Assembly: GCF_019710585.1 (NCBI RefSeq)
Contig: NZ_JAIFZQ010000020.1
Location: forward strand, 124,001-188,000
Length of the DNA stretch: 64,000 nt
Source: Arthrobacter sp. MAHUQ-56
GTDB lineage: Bacteria; Actinomycetota; Actinomycetes; Actinomycetales; Micrococcaceae
Direction: 5' to 3'
The notes under the pieces are model-generated. The model ran no database searches. It worked only from the letters and a program-made list of their open reading frames with translations, and was not told where the DNA came from. The translations under genes were made by a program, and so were the position numbers. Positions 1 through 6,683 of this stretch are shown here, one piece after another; within the stretch, counting starts at the first letter, position 1; each line of letters begins with the position of its first letter.

Positions 1-1
1 C

Positions 2-748
2 ATCGGCTACTCCGGCGGCCGCGGCGTGGTCAACCAGGACACGCGCTGGGCGCAGGCCGGGTACGCGCACTTCATCATGGACACCCGCGGCCAGGGGTAC
101 GGCTTCACCCTGGGGGAGACGCCGGATCCGCACCCTTCCGCCGGGGACGTGGCGCACGCAGGCCTGATGACCAGGGGCATCGCCAGCAGGGAGGAGTACT
201 ACTACCGGCGCGTCTACGTGGACGCTTTCCGCGCCGTTGAAGCCGCACAGGCCCATCCCGCCGTCGATCCCGCCAAGGTGGTGCTGGCCGGCGTCAGCCA
301 GGGCGGCGGCCTGGTGGTGGCCACCGCGGGGCTCGCTGCGGGACGGCTCGACGGCGTCATCGCCGCGCTGCCCGACGTCCCGTTCCTGCAGGACTTCCCC
401 CGCGCCATCGACATCACCCCGCGCGGGCCCTACCCGGAGATCGCCCAGTTCCTGGCCCGGCACCGGGAACGCTACGAGCCCGCGCTCGAGGTCCTGCGCT
501 ATTTCGACGGCGTCAACCTGGCCCGGTACGCCACGGCGCCGGCGCTGTACTCGGCGGCGCTGATGGACGACATCTGCCCGGCATCCACGGTGTTTGCCAG
601 TTTCAACGCCTACGGGGCGGGGACGTCCGCCGCGTCCGCCACGGGAGCCGCCAAGGAGATCGAGGTGTACCGGTTCAACAACCACGAGGGCGGCCAGGAG
701 CACCACTGGATCCGGCAGCTGCAGTTCCTGCGCAAGCTTCTGGGGTAA
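2..748 (+). CDS. Acetylxylan esterase / cephalosporin-C deacetylase family, 5' truncated by window edge
   Basis: An alpha/beta hydrolase that removes acetyl groups from xylan or acetylated oligosaccharides in this family (AXE1, carbohydrate esterase 7). The reading frame is open from base 2, so the N-terminus lies outside the window. Visible are GYSGGRG near the start (the oxyanion-hole segment, usually GYNGGRG), the nucleophile elbow GVSQGGG at about base 290, MDDICPAST holding the likely catalytic Asp, and NNHEGGQ holding the likely catalytic His near the C-terminus. All three triad elements are therefore present. No terminator is obvious before the next promoter. Family assignment is firm; the substrate is not known. 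Confidence 0.85.
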   Translation: MGYSGGRGVVNQDTRWAQAGYAHFIMDTRGQGYGFTLGETPDPHPSAGDVAHAGLMTRGIASREEYYYRRVYVDAFRAVEAAQAHPAVDPAKVVLAGVSQGGGLVVATAGLAAGRLDGVIAALPDVPFLQDFPRAIDITPRGPYPEIAQFLARHRERYEPALEVLRYFDGVNLARYATAPALYSAALMDDICPASTVFASFNAYGAGTSAASATGAAKEIEVYRFNNHEGGQEHHWIRQLQFLRKLLG

Positions 749-842
749 GCGGCGGAGGTGAAACCGAAGCTTGTTCGCAGCTCCTTGCCTTGTGGCTCTG
801 GAACTGCGTACAAGCCCGGGACGAAATGTGACGGCACCTGAT

Positions 843-879
843 TTTGCGGCGGCGCCAGCCGGGGTTATGGTCTCTTCCA
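843..879 (+). promoter_or_regulatory. Putative promoter giving a leaderless transcript at the aromatic leader ATG
   Basis: TTTGCG at 843-848 and TATGGT at 866-871 are 17 bases apart, and the -10 box ends 7 bases before the ATG at 879. Transcription would thus start at, or within a base of, the A of the leader peptide start codon. Leaderless mRNAs are common in actinobacteria. No Shine-Dalgarno sequence precedes this ATG, which agrees. Inferred from sequence only. Confidence 0.5.
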
Positions 880-938
880 TGACTAACCGTTGGTATGCGT
901 ATTTTTCGTTGGCTCTGGAGGGGCCCGCGTCTAACTGA
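879..938 (+). CDS. Aromatic amino acid leader peptide upstream of DAHP synthase (19 aa)
   Basis: A short open frame, MTNRWYAYFSLALEGPASN, with the run Trp-Tyr-Ala-Tyr-Phe at residues 5-9. Four of five consecutive codons are aromatic, and the next gene makes the first enzyme of aromatic biosynthesis. This is the classic design of a translation-coupled attenuator: shortage of charged Trp, Tyr or Phe tRNA stalls the ribosome on these codons. The codons just after the aromatic run form the left arm of the hairpin at 908-967. Not seen is a ribosome binding site; translation is probably leaderless. Strong inference, no experimental support in the sequence. Confidence 0.7.
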   Translation: MTNRWYAYFSLALEGPASN

Positions 939-990
939 CACGCATCCAACTTTCCTTCAGAGCCAACAGGGCAGAGATGATTCTCTGCCC
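908..990 (+). promoter_or_regulatory. Putative transcription attenuator of the DAHP synthase gene
   Basis: GTTGGCTCTG at 908-917 is perfectly complementary to CAGAGCCAAC at 958-967. Immediately downstream GGGCAGAG (969-976) and CTCTGCCC (983-990) form an 8-bp hairpin with a six-base loop, followed by a pyrimidine-rich but not strongly U-rich tail. CTCTG at 913-917 can also pair with CAGAG at 972-976, inside the second hairpin, giving a possible alternative fold. A ribosome stalled at 891-905 would sit beside the left arm of the first hairpin, while one that reaches the stop at 936 would cover it. Which fold terminates is not decided by sequence alone. Confidence 0.55.
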
Positions 991-1054
991 TTCGCCGTTT
1001 CTCCGGCGGGTTCTGAAATCCGGGCCCGCTTCCCATCTGGAACAGGACCCGAAC

Positions 1055-2161
1055 ATGAGCACCGCAACAGCAGCCGCACCATCCACGTCCAACCTGCGCG
1101 TCAGCGAATTCACCGCGCTGCCCACGCCTTCCGAGCTTCTCGCCGAGCTGCCCCTGGACGCCCGGGCCGCGGCCGTCGTCGAACGCGGACGCGACGAAGT
1201 CCGCGCCATCATGGACGGCGTGGATGACCGACTGCTGGTCATCGTCGGGCCTTGCTCCATCCACGATCCCAAGGCCGGCCTGGAGTACGCCCGCCGGCTG
1301 GTCAGCCAGGCCGAGAAGCACAGGGAAGACCTGCTGATCGTCATGCGGACCTACTTCGAAAAGCCCCGTACCACCGTGGGCTGGAAGGGCCTGATCAACG
1401 ATCCGCGGCTGGACGGCAGCCACGACATGGTCACCGGCCTGCGCACCGCCCGCCACTTCCTGCAGCAGGTCACGGCCCTGGGGCTGCCCACGGCCACCGA
1501 GTTCCTGGAGCCGATCAGCCCGCAGTACATGGCCGACCTGATCTCCTGGGGCGCCATTGGCGCCCGCACCACCGAGAGCCAGATCCACCGGCAGCTGGCC
1601 TCTGGCCTCTCCATGCCCATCGGCTTCAAGAACGGGACCGACGGCGGCCTGCAGGTTGCGATCGACGCCTGCGGTGCCGCCGCGGCCGCCCAGGCCTTCC
1701 TGGGGATCGACGGCGACGGCAGGGCCGCGCTGGTGTCCACCGCCGGAAACCCCGACACACACGTCATCCTCCGCGGCGGCCGCAAGGGACCCAACTACTC
1801 GCCTGCCGACGTCGACAAGGCCTCCGGCGAGCTGGCCGGCAAGGGCCTAAACCCGCGCCTGATCGTTGACGCCAGCCACGCCAACAGCGGCAAGAGCCAC
1901 CACAGGCAGGCGGAAGTTGCCCTCGAAATCGGCGCCCAGCTCGAGGACGGCGGGACCTCCGCGCAGGCGATCGCCGGCGTCATGCTGGAAAGCTTCCTGG
2001 TGGGCGGCGCCCAAAACCTGGACGTTGCGGAGAACGCTGCCGGGGAATCGGAGCTGGTTTACGGGCAGAGCGTCACGGACGCGTGCATGGATTGGGACGT
2101 TTCCGCCTCGGTTCTGGAGCAGCTTGCGGCTTCGGCCCGTAAGCGGCGGCAGGCGAAATAG
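1055..2161 (+). CDS. aroF: 3-deoxy-7-phosphoheptulonate (DAHP) synthase, class I (AroF/G/H type)
   Basis: Condenses phosphoenolpyruvate and erythrose 4-phosphate to DAHP, the entry step of the shikimate pathway, in the cytoplasm. At 368 aa it matches class I enzymes (about 350 aa). Signatures in order are VGPCSIHD, RTYFEKPRTTVGWKG, GARTTESQ, GFKNGTDG, RGGRKGPNY and VDASHANSGK, which carry the PEP, E4P and metal ligands. I chose ATG 1055 over an in-frame ATG at 977 because 977 lies in the loop of the attenuator hairpin and the extra residues look non-conserved. Expression is probably governed by the upstream aromatic leader. The choice among the symbols aroF, aroG and aroH is arbitrary. Confidence 0.93.
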   Translation: MSTATAAAPSTSNLRVSEFTALPTPSELLAELPLDARAAAVVERGRDEVRAIMDGVDDRLLVIVGPCSIHDPKAGLEYARRLVSQAEKHREDLLIVMRTYFEKPRTTVGWKGLINDPRLDGSHDMVTGLRTARHFLQQVTALGLPTATEFLEPISPQYMADLISWGAIGARTTESQIHRQLASGLSMPIGFKNGTDGGLQVAIDACGAAAAAQAFLGIDGDGRAALVSTAGNPDTHVILRGGRKGPNYSPADVDKASGELAGKGLNPRLIVDASHANSGKSHHRQAEVALEIGAQLEDGGTSAQAIAGVMLESFLVGGAQNLDVAENAAGESELVYGQSVTDACMDWDVSASVLEQLAASARKRRQAK

Positions 2162-2304
2162 GGTAGTTTGCTACTTTCACTTCTGCCCCATGAACATCTA
2201 GAGTATCTGGATAGGTGGTTGGTGGATGGCTCAGCATCGGAACACCGCATTGGCATGTACCTGGGGTCACTGTTGTCCATCCGTCAGCAAAGGAAAATAG
2301 GGAA

Positions 2305-2517
2305 ATGTCGGCAGAACAGAACTTCTCCAACGCGAAGTTCCTGACCGTGGCTGAAGTAGCCGAGGTCATGCGCGTCTCCAAAATGACCGTTTACCGGCTG
2401 GTCCACTCAGGGGAAATGCCTGCAGTGCGTTTCGGCCGCTCCTACCGGGTCCCCGAAAACGCAGTGGAGCAGTATCTCAGGGGCGCCGTGGTGGACGGCC
2501 ACACCGAGACCGCCTGA
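2305..2517 (+). CDS. Excisionase-type helix-turn-helix DNA-binding protein (70 aa)
   Basis: A small DNA-binding protein of the excisionase/BldC-like class. FLTVAEVAEVMRVSKMTVYR (residues 12-31) is the helix-turn-helix, followed by a wing with GRSYRVPENAVEQYL. ATG 2305 was chosen because an A-rich purine stretch (aggaaaatagggaa) lies just before it and homologous proteins start a few residues ahead of the helix. It precedes bS22, an arrangement I know from many actinobacteria. No integrase or phage genes are nearby, so it is more likely a chromosomal regulator than a true excisionase. Target unknown. Confidence 0.8.
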   Translation: MSAEQNFSNAKFLTVAEVAEVMRVSKMTVYRLVHSGEMPAVRFGRSYRVPENAVEQYLRGAVVDGHTETA

Positions 2518-2664
2518 GCCTGTCCTAAGCCGCTCCCGATAGGCGGTACCCTGTTAAGGAACGTTTTACGTCATTGTAAGAATCTGTCAGTTGTTCAGTT
2601 CGTAGCTCTGTCCACGGACCTTTTCCATCAGACAGGTACTGCATCTAGTTTGTAAGGAACTTTC

Positions 2665-2763
2665 GTGGGTTCAGTTATCAAGAAGCGTCGCAAGCGTATG
2701 GCCAAGAAGAAGCACCGCAAGCTGCTTCGCAAGACTCGTCACCAGCGCCGCAACAAGAAGTAG
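2665..2763 (+). CDS. 30S ribosomal protein bS22 (32 aa, AURKAIP1/COX24 domain)
   Basis: A tiny, extremely basic protein: it starts GSVIKKRRKRMAKKKHRKLL after the initiator Met and ends RRNKK, with 19 Lys/Arg in 32 residues. Actinobacterial bS22 is a late-recognised small-subunit protein of just this size and composition. The start is GTG 2665, preceded by AAGGAAC at 2654-2660. A strong hairpin terminator follows 18 bases after the stop. It is easily missed because of its length. Identity is based on recalled family sequence and the conserved neighbours (HTH protein upstream, HAD phosphatase downstream). Confidence 0.9.
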   Translation: MGSVIKKRRKRMAKKKHRKLLRKTRHQRRNKK

Positions 2764-2781
2764 CAATACTTCGAACAGCGT

Positions 2782-2820
2782 AAAAATGCCCGCCACCTTT
2801 ACGAGGTGGCGGGCATTTTT
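2782..2820. terminator. Strong intrinsic terminator after bS22, probably bidirectional
   Basis: A 16-bp perfect stem (2782-2797 with 2805-2820) encloses a 7-base loop; the stem begins with AAAAA and ends with TTTTT. The A and T tracts on the two sides would serve bS22 on the plus strand and the HAD gene on the minus strand. Confidence 0.9.
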
Positions 2821-2836
2821 GTCGCCCGGCACCCAA

Positions 2837-2892
2837 CTGGGTAGCAGTAGGTGTCGTTTTGGGCGCTCAAGACGACATCTGCTGCTACCTAG
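2837..2892 (+). repeat. Intergenic imperfect palindrome (24-bp stem, 8-base loop)
   Basis: Bases 2837-2860 pair with 2869-2892 around the loop GGGCGCTC. Of 24 positions, 20 are Watson-Crick and the four others are all G-U wobbles when read as plus-strand RNA; on the minus strand they would be A-C mismatches. The right arm runs into the stop codon of the HAD gene (2889-2891). It sits just beyond the bS22 terminator and has no T tract, so it is not an ordinary terminator. It looks like a dispersed REP-like element, but no second copy is in this window. Confidence 0.6.
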
Positions 2893-3707
2893 ATACGCGG
2901 GCCACGGAAGCGGGCGAAGCCCTTCCATAATCCGTAGACGGCACCGCCGAACGTGGCCGCCTTCAGGCCGAACGTGGCTGCGCGGCGGCCGGCGCGGAAA
3001 TCGTAGACCGGCCAGTTGTGGTCGCGGGCATGGCGGCGGAGCCTGGCATCCGGGTTGATGGCCACGGGGTGGCCCACCAGCGAGAGCAGCGGGATGTCGT
3101 TGTAGGAGTCGCTGTAGGCCCAGCAGCGCTTGAGGTCCAGGTCCTCCTCGTCGGCGATGGCCTGGACGGCCACGGCCTTGGCCGAGCCGTGCAGGATGTC
3201 TCCCACCAGCCGGCCTGTGTACATGCCCTCCGAGACTTCCCCCACCGTCCCCAGCGCGCCGGTCAGTCCCAGCCGGGTGGAGATCACTGTTGCAACCTCG
3301 ATGGGTGTGGCCGTAACCAGCCAGACGCGCCGGCCCACCCGCAGGTGCTGTTCGGCCAGCGCCTTGGCTCCGGGCCAGATCCGGGAGGCAATCATCTCGT
3401 CATAGACTTCTTCGCCGAGCGCCTTGACGTCGTCAACGGTGATGCCCGCGGCCAGCGTCAGGGCCGAGTCGCGGACGGCATGGACGTCGTCGATGTTTTC
3501 CCCACGCGCCACGAACTTGAACTGCTTCCAGGCGAAGCCTGCAGCCTGCGCCAGGGTGAAAGCGCCGCGCTGGTGCATCTTGCGTGCCACATGGAAGAGG
3601 CTGGCGCCGCGCATGAGGGTATTGTCAACGTCGAAAAACGCCGCCTCGCCGCGCTGCGGCGCAGGTTCGGGCCGCGTGACTACGGCGACGTATTTCTCCT
3701 CGGACAT
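2889..3707 (-). CDS. HAD-IB family phosphatase (SerB-like)
   Basis: A haloacid-dehalogenase-superfamily hydrolase of 272 aa acting on a small phosphorylated substrate. Motif I is FFDVDNTLMRG (DxDxT), motif II is VTATP, and motif IV lies in SDSYNDIPLL; a Lys in GSAKAVAV fits motif III. The start at 3707 (MSEEKY) gives a normal N-terminus for the family; a longer frame upstream would add 68 unlikely residues and overlap the glutaredoxin gene. The C-terminal 30 residues contain a basic, Gly/Ala-rich segment (RAGRRAATFGLKAATFGGAVYG, shortened here to its pattern) that may touch the membrane. Divergent from glutaredoxin and rex. Substrate unknown. Confidence 0.85.
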   Translation of the reverse strand: MSEEKYVAVVTRPEPAPQRGEAAFFDVDNTLMRGASLFHVARKMHQRGAFTLAQAAGFAWKQFKFVARGENIDDVHAVRDSALTLAAGITVDDVKALGEEVYDEMIASRIWPGAKALAEQHLRVGRRVWLVTATPIEVATVISTRLGLTGALGTVGEVSEGMYTGRLVGDILHGSAKAVAVQAIADEEDLDLKRCWAYSDSYNDIPLLSLVGHPVAINPDARLRRHARDHNWPVYDFRAGRRAATFGLKAATFGGAVYGLWKGFARFRGPRI

Positions 3708-3785
3708 GGAGTTGAGTCTAGTCAATGCACCGCACTGCCGCCGTCGGCGTCGCCCGCGGGCCGCCAACGGCGCTACGGTTAAGCC

Positions 3786-4040
3786 ATGGCTACACCCCGC
3801 GTCGTCCTGGTCACCAAAGCTGACTGCCACCTTTGCGAAGAAGCGCGCGACGCCGTGGGCCGGGTCACTGCCTCGCTGGGACTGTCCTGGAGCGAAGAGC
3901 AGGTGGACCACCAGCCCGAACTGCGGGAACGGTATGCCGAAGAGATCCCGGTGGTGCTGGTGGACGGGGTGCAGCGTGACTTCTGGAAAATCGACGAAGC
4001 CCGCCTGGCACGCGTCCTGCAGCGCGCCATGGCGCAGTAG
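3786..4040 (+). CDS. Glutaredoxin-family protein (84 aa)
   Basis: A small thioredoxin-fold protein. VVLVTKADCHLCEEA places a CxxC (CHLC) right after the first beta strand, as in the DUF836/glutaredoxin-like family; the cis-Pro region is IPVVLVDG. Thiol-disulfide exchange or Fe-S chemistry is likely, but the partner is unknown. It ends 12 bases before the rex start, so the two are probably co-transcribed, and both deal with redox state. The ATG at 3786 is the only sensible start. Confidence 0.85.
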   Translation: MATPRVVLVTKADCHLCEEARDAVGRVTASLGLSWSEEQVDHQPELRERYAEEIPVVLVDGVQRDFWKIDEARLARVLQRAMAQ

Positions 4041-4052
4041 GGGGAGGTGCGG

Positions 4053-4778
4053 GTGACGTCGCTGGGTTCAACGCCGCAGCCTGTCCCGGACCTGCCGGGC
4101 GCCACGGGCACGACCCCCAAGCAGATTCCGCCTGCTGCAGTGGCCAGGCTGACGCTCTATCTCCGTGCCTTGAACACCCTCATGGCGGACGGGGTGGAGC
4201 GCGTCTCCTCCGAATCCCTGGCCGAGGCATCAGGCGTCAGTTCCTCGACGCTGCGCAAGGACCTGTCCCATGTGGGCTCCTACGGGACCAGGGGAGTGGG
4301 TTATGAGGTCCAGTACCTCAGCCGGCACATCGCTGCCGCCTTGGGGCTGACGCACGACTGGAAAGTCGCCATTGTGGGTGCCGGAAACCTGGGCAAGGCG
4401 CTGGCGCGGTACGGCGGCTTCGAATCCCGGGGCTTCGACGTGGTCGCCATCTTCGACGCCGACCAGATGGTGGTGGGCAATGAGGTGGGATGGCTGCGGG
4501 TCAGCGACGTCGCGGACCTCGAAACCGTCCTGCACCGGACCGGCGCCAACATGGTGGTGCTGGCCCTTCCGGCCGCGGTGGCCCAGGGGGTCTGCGACCG
4601 GGTGGTGGCAGCGGGTGTGCGCAGCGTGCTGAGCTTCGCGCCCGTGATGCTCCAGGTGCCCGAAGGGGTCAACCTCCGCAAGGTGGACATGGCCACTGAG
4701 CTGCAGATCCTGGCTTACCACGCCCAGCGAGTGCAGGATCCGGCGCAGCCGGTAGAGGCGCCCGGGCAGACTGCCTAG
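4053..4778 (+). CDS. rex: Redox-sensing transcriptional repressor Rex
   Basis: Senses the NADH/NAD+ ratio and represses respiratory and fermentative genes. The N-terminal winged helix contains SSESLAEASGVSSSTLRKDL and SYGTRGVGY; the Rossmann domain begins VAIVGAGNLGKALARYGGF and continues with IFDAD. At 241 aa it is slightly longer than typical because of a Pro-rich N-terminus. GTG 4053 was preferred to GTG 4047 because GGGGAGG (4041-4047) lies at a good distance from it. In many actinobacteria hemA follows rex; here a terminator follows and the next gene is on the other strand. No Rex operator is evident in this window. Confidence 0.93.
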   Translation: MTSLGSTPQPVPDLPGATGTTPKQIPPAAVARLTLYLRALNTLMADGVERVSSESLAEASGVSSSTLRKDLSHVGSYGTRGVGYEVQYLSRHIAAALGLTHDWKVAIVGAGNLGKALARYGGFESRGFDVVAIFDADQMVVGNEVGWLRVSDVADLETVLHRTGANMVVLALPAAVAQGVCDRVVAAGVRSVLSFAPVMLQVPEGVNLRKVDMATELQILAYHAQRVQDPAQPVEAPGQTA

Positions 4779-4828
4779 GCAGTACACGTAGCCGCGCTGC
4801 CCGCTTCCGCGGCGCCATCACCGGAAAA

Positions 4829-4861
4829 GCGACGGCCAGGGAAACCATCCCTGGCCGTCGC
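4829..4861. terminator. Bidirectional terminator between rex and the convergent repeat-rich gene
   Basis: A perfect 14-bp stem (4829-4842 with 4848-4861) around a 5-base loop, followed by TTCTTG on the plus strand and preceded by GGAAAA, which reads as a T-rich tail on the minus strand. Confidence 0.8.
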
Positions 4862-4897
4862 TTCTTGCCGTAGCGTGTCTTGCTGTGGGGCCGGCGC

Positions 4898-5710
4898 CTA
4901 CCGTCCGTAGGGGTTGCCGAAGCCGCCCGGGTAGGGGTTGCTGAACGGCTGCTGCTTCCGGAAGTACGGAGCCGCCGCCGGAAGGTACAGCAGCACGATG
5001 GCCGCGATCCCCAGGGCGGTCCCGAGGGTGGCGAACGTGGGGACGCCGAAGAGGCCCAGTACGGACAGGGCCGCGAACACAGTCCCCAGGATGCGTGCCC
5101 AGTTCCTCCCCTTGCGGATGAAGAAGGCCACCAGGAGGTAGAGCCCGGCGCCGATGATGGCGAAGACCACCAGCGTCCCGGCGATGACGCTCTTGATGTC
5201 CTCGTAGGTGACGCCGCTGGCACCGCTGGTTTGCATCTGCTGCTCGAACGTCTGCCTGAAGGCCGGGTCATCCAGCTGGGTCAGCCCGGTCAGGACGGAG
5301 ATGACAAAGATGATGCCCGACGCGATCAGGAGCCAGAACGAGATGTTGACCAGCTGCGGGACGCCGTCGGCACCTGCTGCCTGCGGCTGCTCCGACGGGT
5401 ACTGGCCGTAGGGCGACTGGCCGTAAGGCTGCTGCCCGTACTGGGGAGCGTTCTGGCCGTATGGCTGCTGCCCGTACTGCGGTGCATTTTGGCCATACTG
5501 CGGTGCGTTTTGCCCGTACTGGGGTGCGTTTTGCCCATACTGCGGAGCGTTCTGGCCGTATTGCGGAGCGCCCTGCCCGAACTGCTGGCCGTACTGGGGT
5601 GCGTTCTGCCCGTAGCGCGGCTCCTGGCCGGCGGACTCGGGGCTGCCTCCCTGGCCGTTCCCGGAATGGGGATCATTGGGCACGGGAGGCGGGACGGGAG
5701 GAGTACTCAT
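4898..5710 (-). CDS. Membrane protein with N-terminal QYGQNAP heptad repeats
   Basis: A 270-aa protein of unknown function. The first half is Pro/Gln/Tyr/Gly-rich with about ten tandem units of QYGQNAP or close variants (bases about 5400-5625), a low-complexity region expected to be disordered and cytoplasmic. The second half has hydrophobic segments starting at FWLLIASGIIFVISVLTGL, VIAGTLVVFAIIGAGLYLLV and a longer Leu/Ala-rich stretch ending LLYLPAAAPYF, so three to four membrane helices. The short C-terminus again contains NPYPGGFGNPYG. The start at 5710 has a good AAGGAA site. Such Tyr/Gln-rich tails often act as assembly or phase-separating segments; that is inference only. Confidence 0.75.
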   Translation of the reverse strand: MSTPPVPPPVPNDPHSGNGQGGSPESAGQEPRYGQNAPQYGQQFGQGAPQYGQNAPQYGQNAPQYGQNAPQYGQNAPQYGQQPYGQNAPQYGQQPYGQSPYGQYPSEQPQAAGADGVPQLVNISFWLLIASGIIFVISVLTGLTQLDDPAFRQTFEQQMQTSGASGVTYEDIKSVIAGTLVVFAIIGAGLYLLVAFFIRKGRNWARILGTVFAALSVLGLFGVPTFATLGTALGIAAIVLLYLPAAAPYFRKQQPFSNPYPGGFGNPYGR

Positions 5711-5862
5711 GGGCGTTCCTTTTGCATGTCGGGATCCAGGTAGGCTGCCGGGAATTGGTCCTGTGCCTCCCCCCGGCATGGCTTAAGTCCACCGTACCCC
5801 CGGGCGCTGTGCTTGTGCGTGATTCCGCAGAGGTATTCAGGCGCCCCTGGCCTTAACCGAAG

Positions 5863-5901
5863 AACCCCGGCACCGCGCCAGGAGGGCGCCGTGCCGGGGT
5901 T
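5863..5901 (-). terminator. Terminator of the yceI gene
   Basis: A 17-bp stem with a single mismatch (5863-5879 with 5885-5901) and 5-base loop. AA at the left end gives TT after the stem on the minus strand. It lies 33 bases past the yceI stop codon. Confidence 0.75.
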
Positions 5902-5933
5902 GCCGGGTCGCCTGGGAATTCCAGGGGCGGGAA

Positions 5934-6482
5934 TTATGCCGCGGGGGCGATGAAGGCCAGTTCCAGGTTGATGGCAACCTTGTCGCTGACCAGGACGCCG
6001 CCGGTCTCCAGGACTGCGTTCCAGGTGAGGCCGAAGTCCTTGCGGCTGATGGTGGTCTCGGCGGAGACGCCGGCGCGGGTGTTACCGAACGGGTCCACGG
6101 CCACGCCGTTGAACTCGGTCTCCAGGGTCACCGGGCGGGTGACGCCCTTGATGGTGAGGTCGCCGGTGAGTTCGTAGCTGTTGCCCTTGGCCACCAGGCC
6201 GTTGGAGACGAAGGAGATTTCAGGGAACTTCTCCACGTCGAAGAAGTCCTCGCCCTTGACGTGGCCGTCGCGGTTGGCGTCGCCCGAGTCGAAGCTGGCG
6301 GTCTGGATGGTGGCGCTGATCTTGGAGTCGGCCACCTCCTCTGCCAGGTCCAGGGTGGCGGCGGCTTCGGTGAACTGGCCGCGGACCTTGCTGATGCCGG
6401 CGTGCCGGACGGTGAAACCGATCTCGCTGTGCGAGTTGTCGAGGGTCCAGGTGCCGGTGGTGACGTCTGCGGGAAGTGCCAT
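5934..6482 (-). CDS. yceI: YceI family lipid-binding protein
   Basis: A 182-aa lipocalin-like beta-barrel protein of the YceI family, which binds polyisoprenoid or similar long-chain lipids. The family opening is seen in TGTWTLDNSHSEIGFTVRHAGISKVRG, given here as its two blocks WTLDNSHSEIGF and RHAGISKVRGQF; the later VDPFGNTRAGVSAETTI and ISRKDFGLTWN blocks are also typical. There is no signal peptide, so it should be cytoplasmic, unlike the E. coli protein. The start at 6482 has AGGAG upstream. Three inverted repeats occupy its promoter region, suggesting tight repression. Confidence 0.92.
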   Translation of the reverse strand: MALPADVTTGTWTLDNSHSEIGFTVRHAGISKVRGQFTEAAATLDLAEEVADSKISATIQTASFDSGDANRDGHVKGEDFFDVEKFPEISFVSNGLVAKGNSYELTGDLTIKGVTRPVTLETEFNGVAVDPFGNTRAGVSAETTISRKDFGLTWNAVLETGGVLVSDKVAINLELAFIAPAA

Positions 6483-6523
6483 GATGTTGCTCCTTTTGTG
6501 CTGTGCCTGTTTGTACCGTGGAA

Positions 6524-6590
6524 TTGAAGCTTCATCTGTTGAAGCCTCAACTAACTGCTGCATCCAGTATAAACATGCGTTTGCATGTTT
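6524..6590 (-). promoter_or_regulatory. yceI promoter region with MarR-like inverted repeats
   Basis: On the minus strand TATACT (6571-6566) is a good -10 box. Overlapping its upstream side is AAACATGC-(4)-GCATGTTT (6571-6590), a perfect palindrome. Downstream are TTGAAGCTTCAT (6524-6535) and TTGAAGCCTCAA (6539-6550), two copies of the TTGA-N4-TCAA form often seen for MarR-family regulators, 15 bases apart. Three sites in 67 bases suggest a repressor, perhaps two. The regulator is not encoded next to the gene. Confidence 0.5.
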
Positions 6591-6683
6591 TGTTCCCGGC
6601 TTCGGAACATTTCTTCAAAAACCTGAGTTCTACTGGACGTAGAAGATTTCGGATCGCACGCCATCTTTGAGAAACTGGTAAAC

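Noticed and set aside
2305..2517. Phage or integrative element suggested by the excisionase-type protein
   Set aside because: No integrase, attachment repeats or phage genes around it; the gene sits in a conserved chromosomal row with bS22.
5400..5630. CRISPR or mobile repeat in the Tyr/Gln-rich gene
   Set aside because: The repeats are 21-bp coding heptads with synonymous variation and no spacers.
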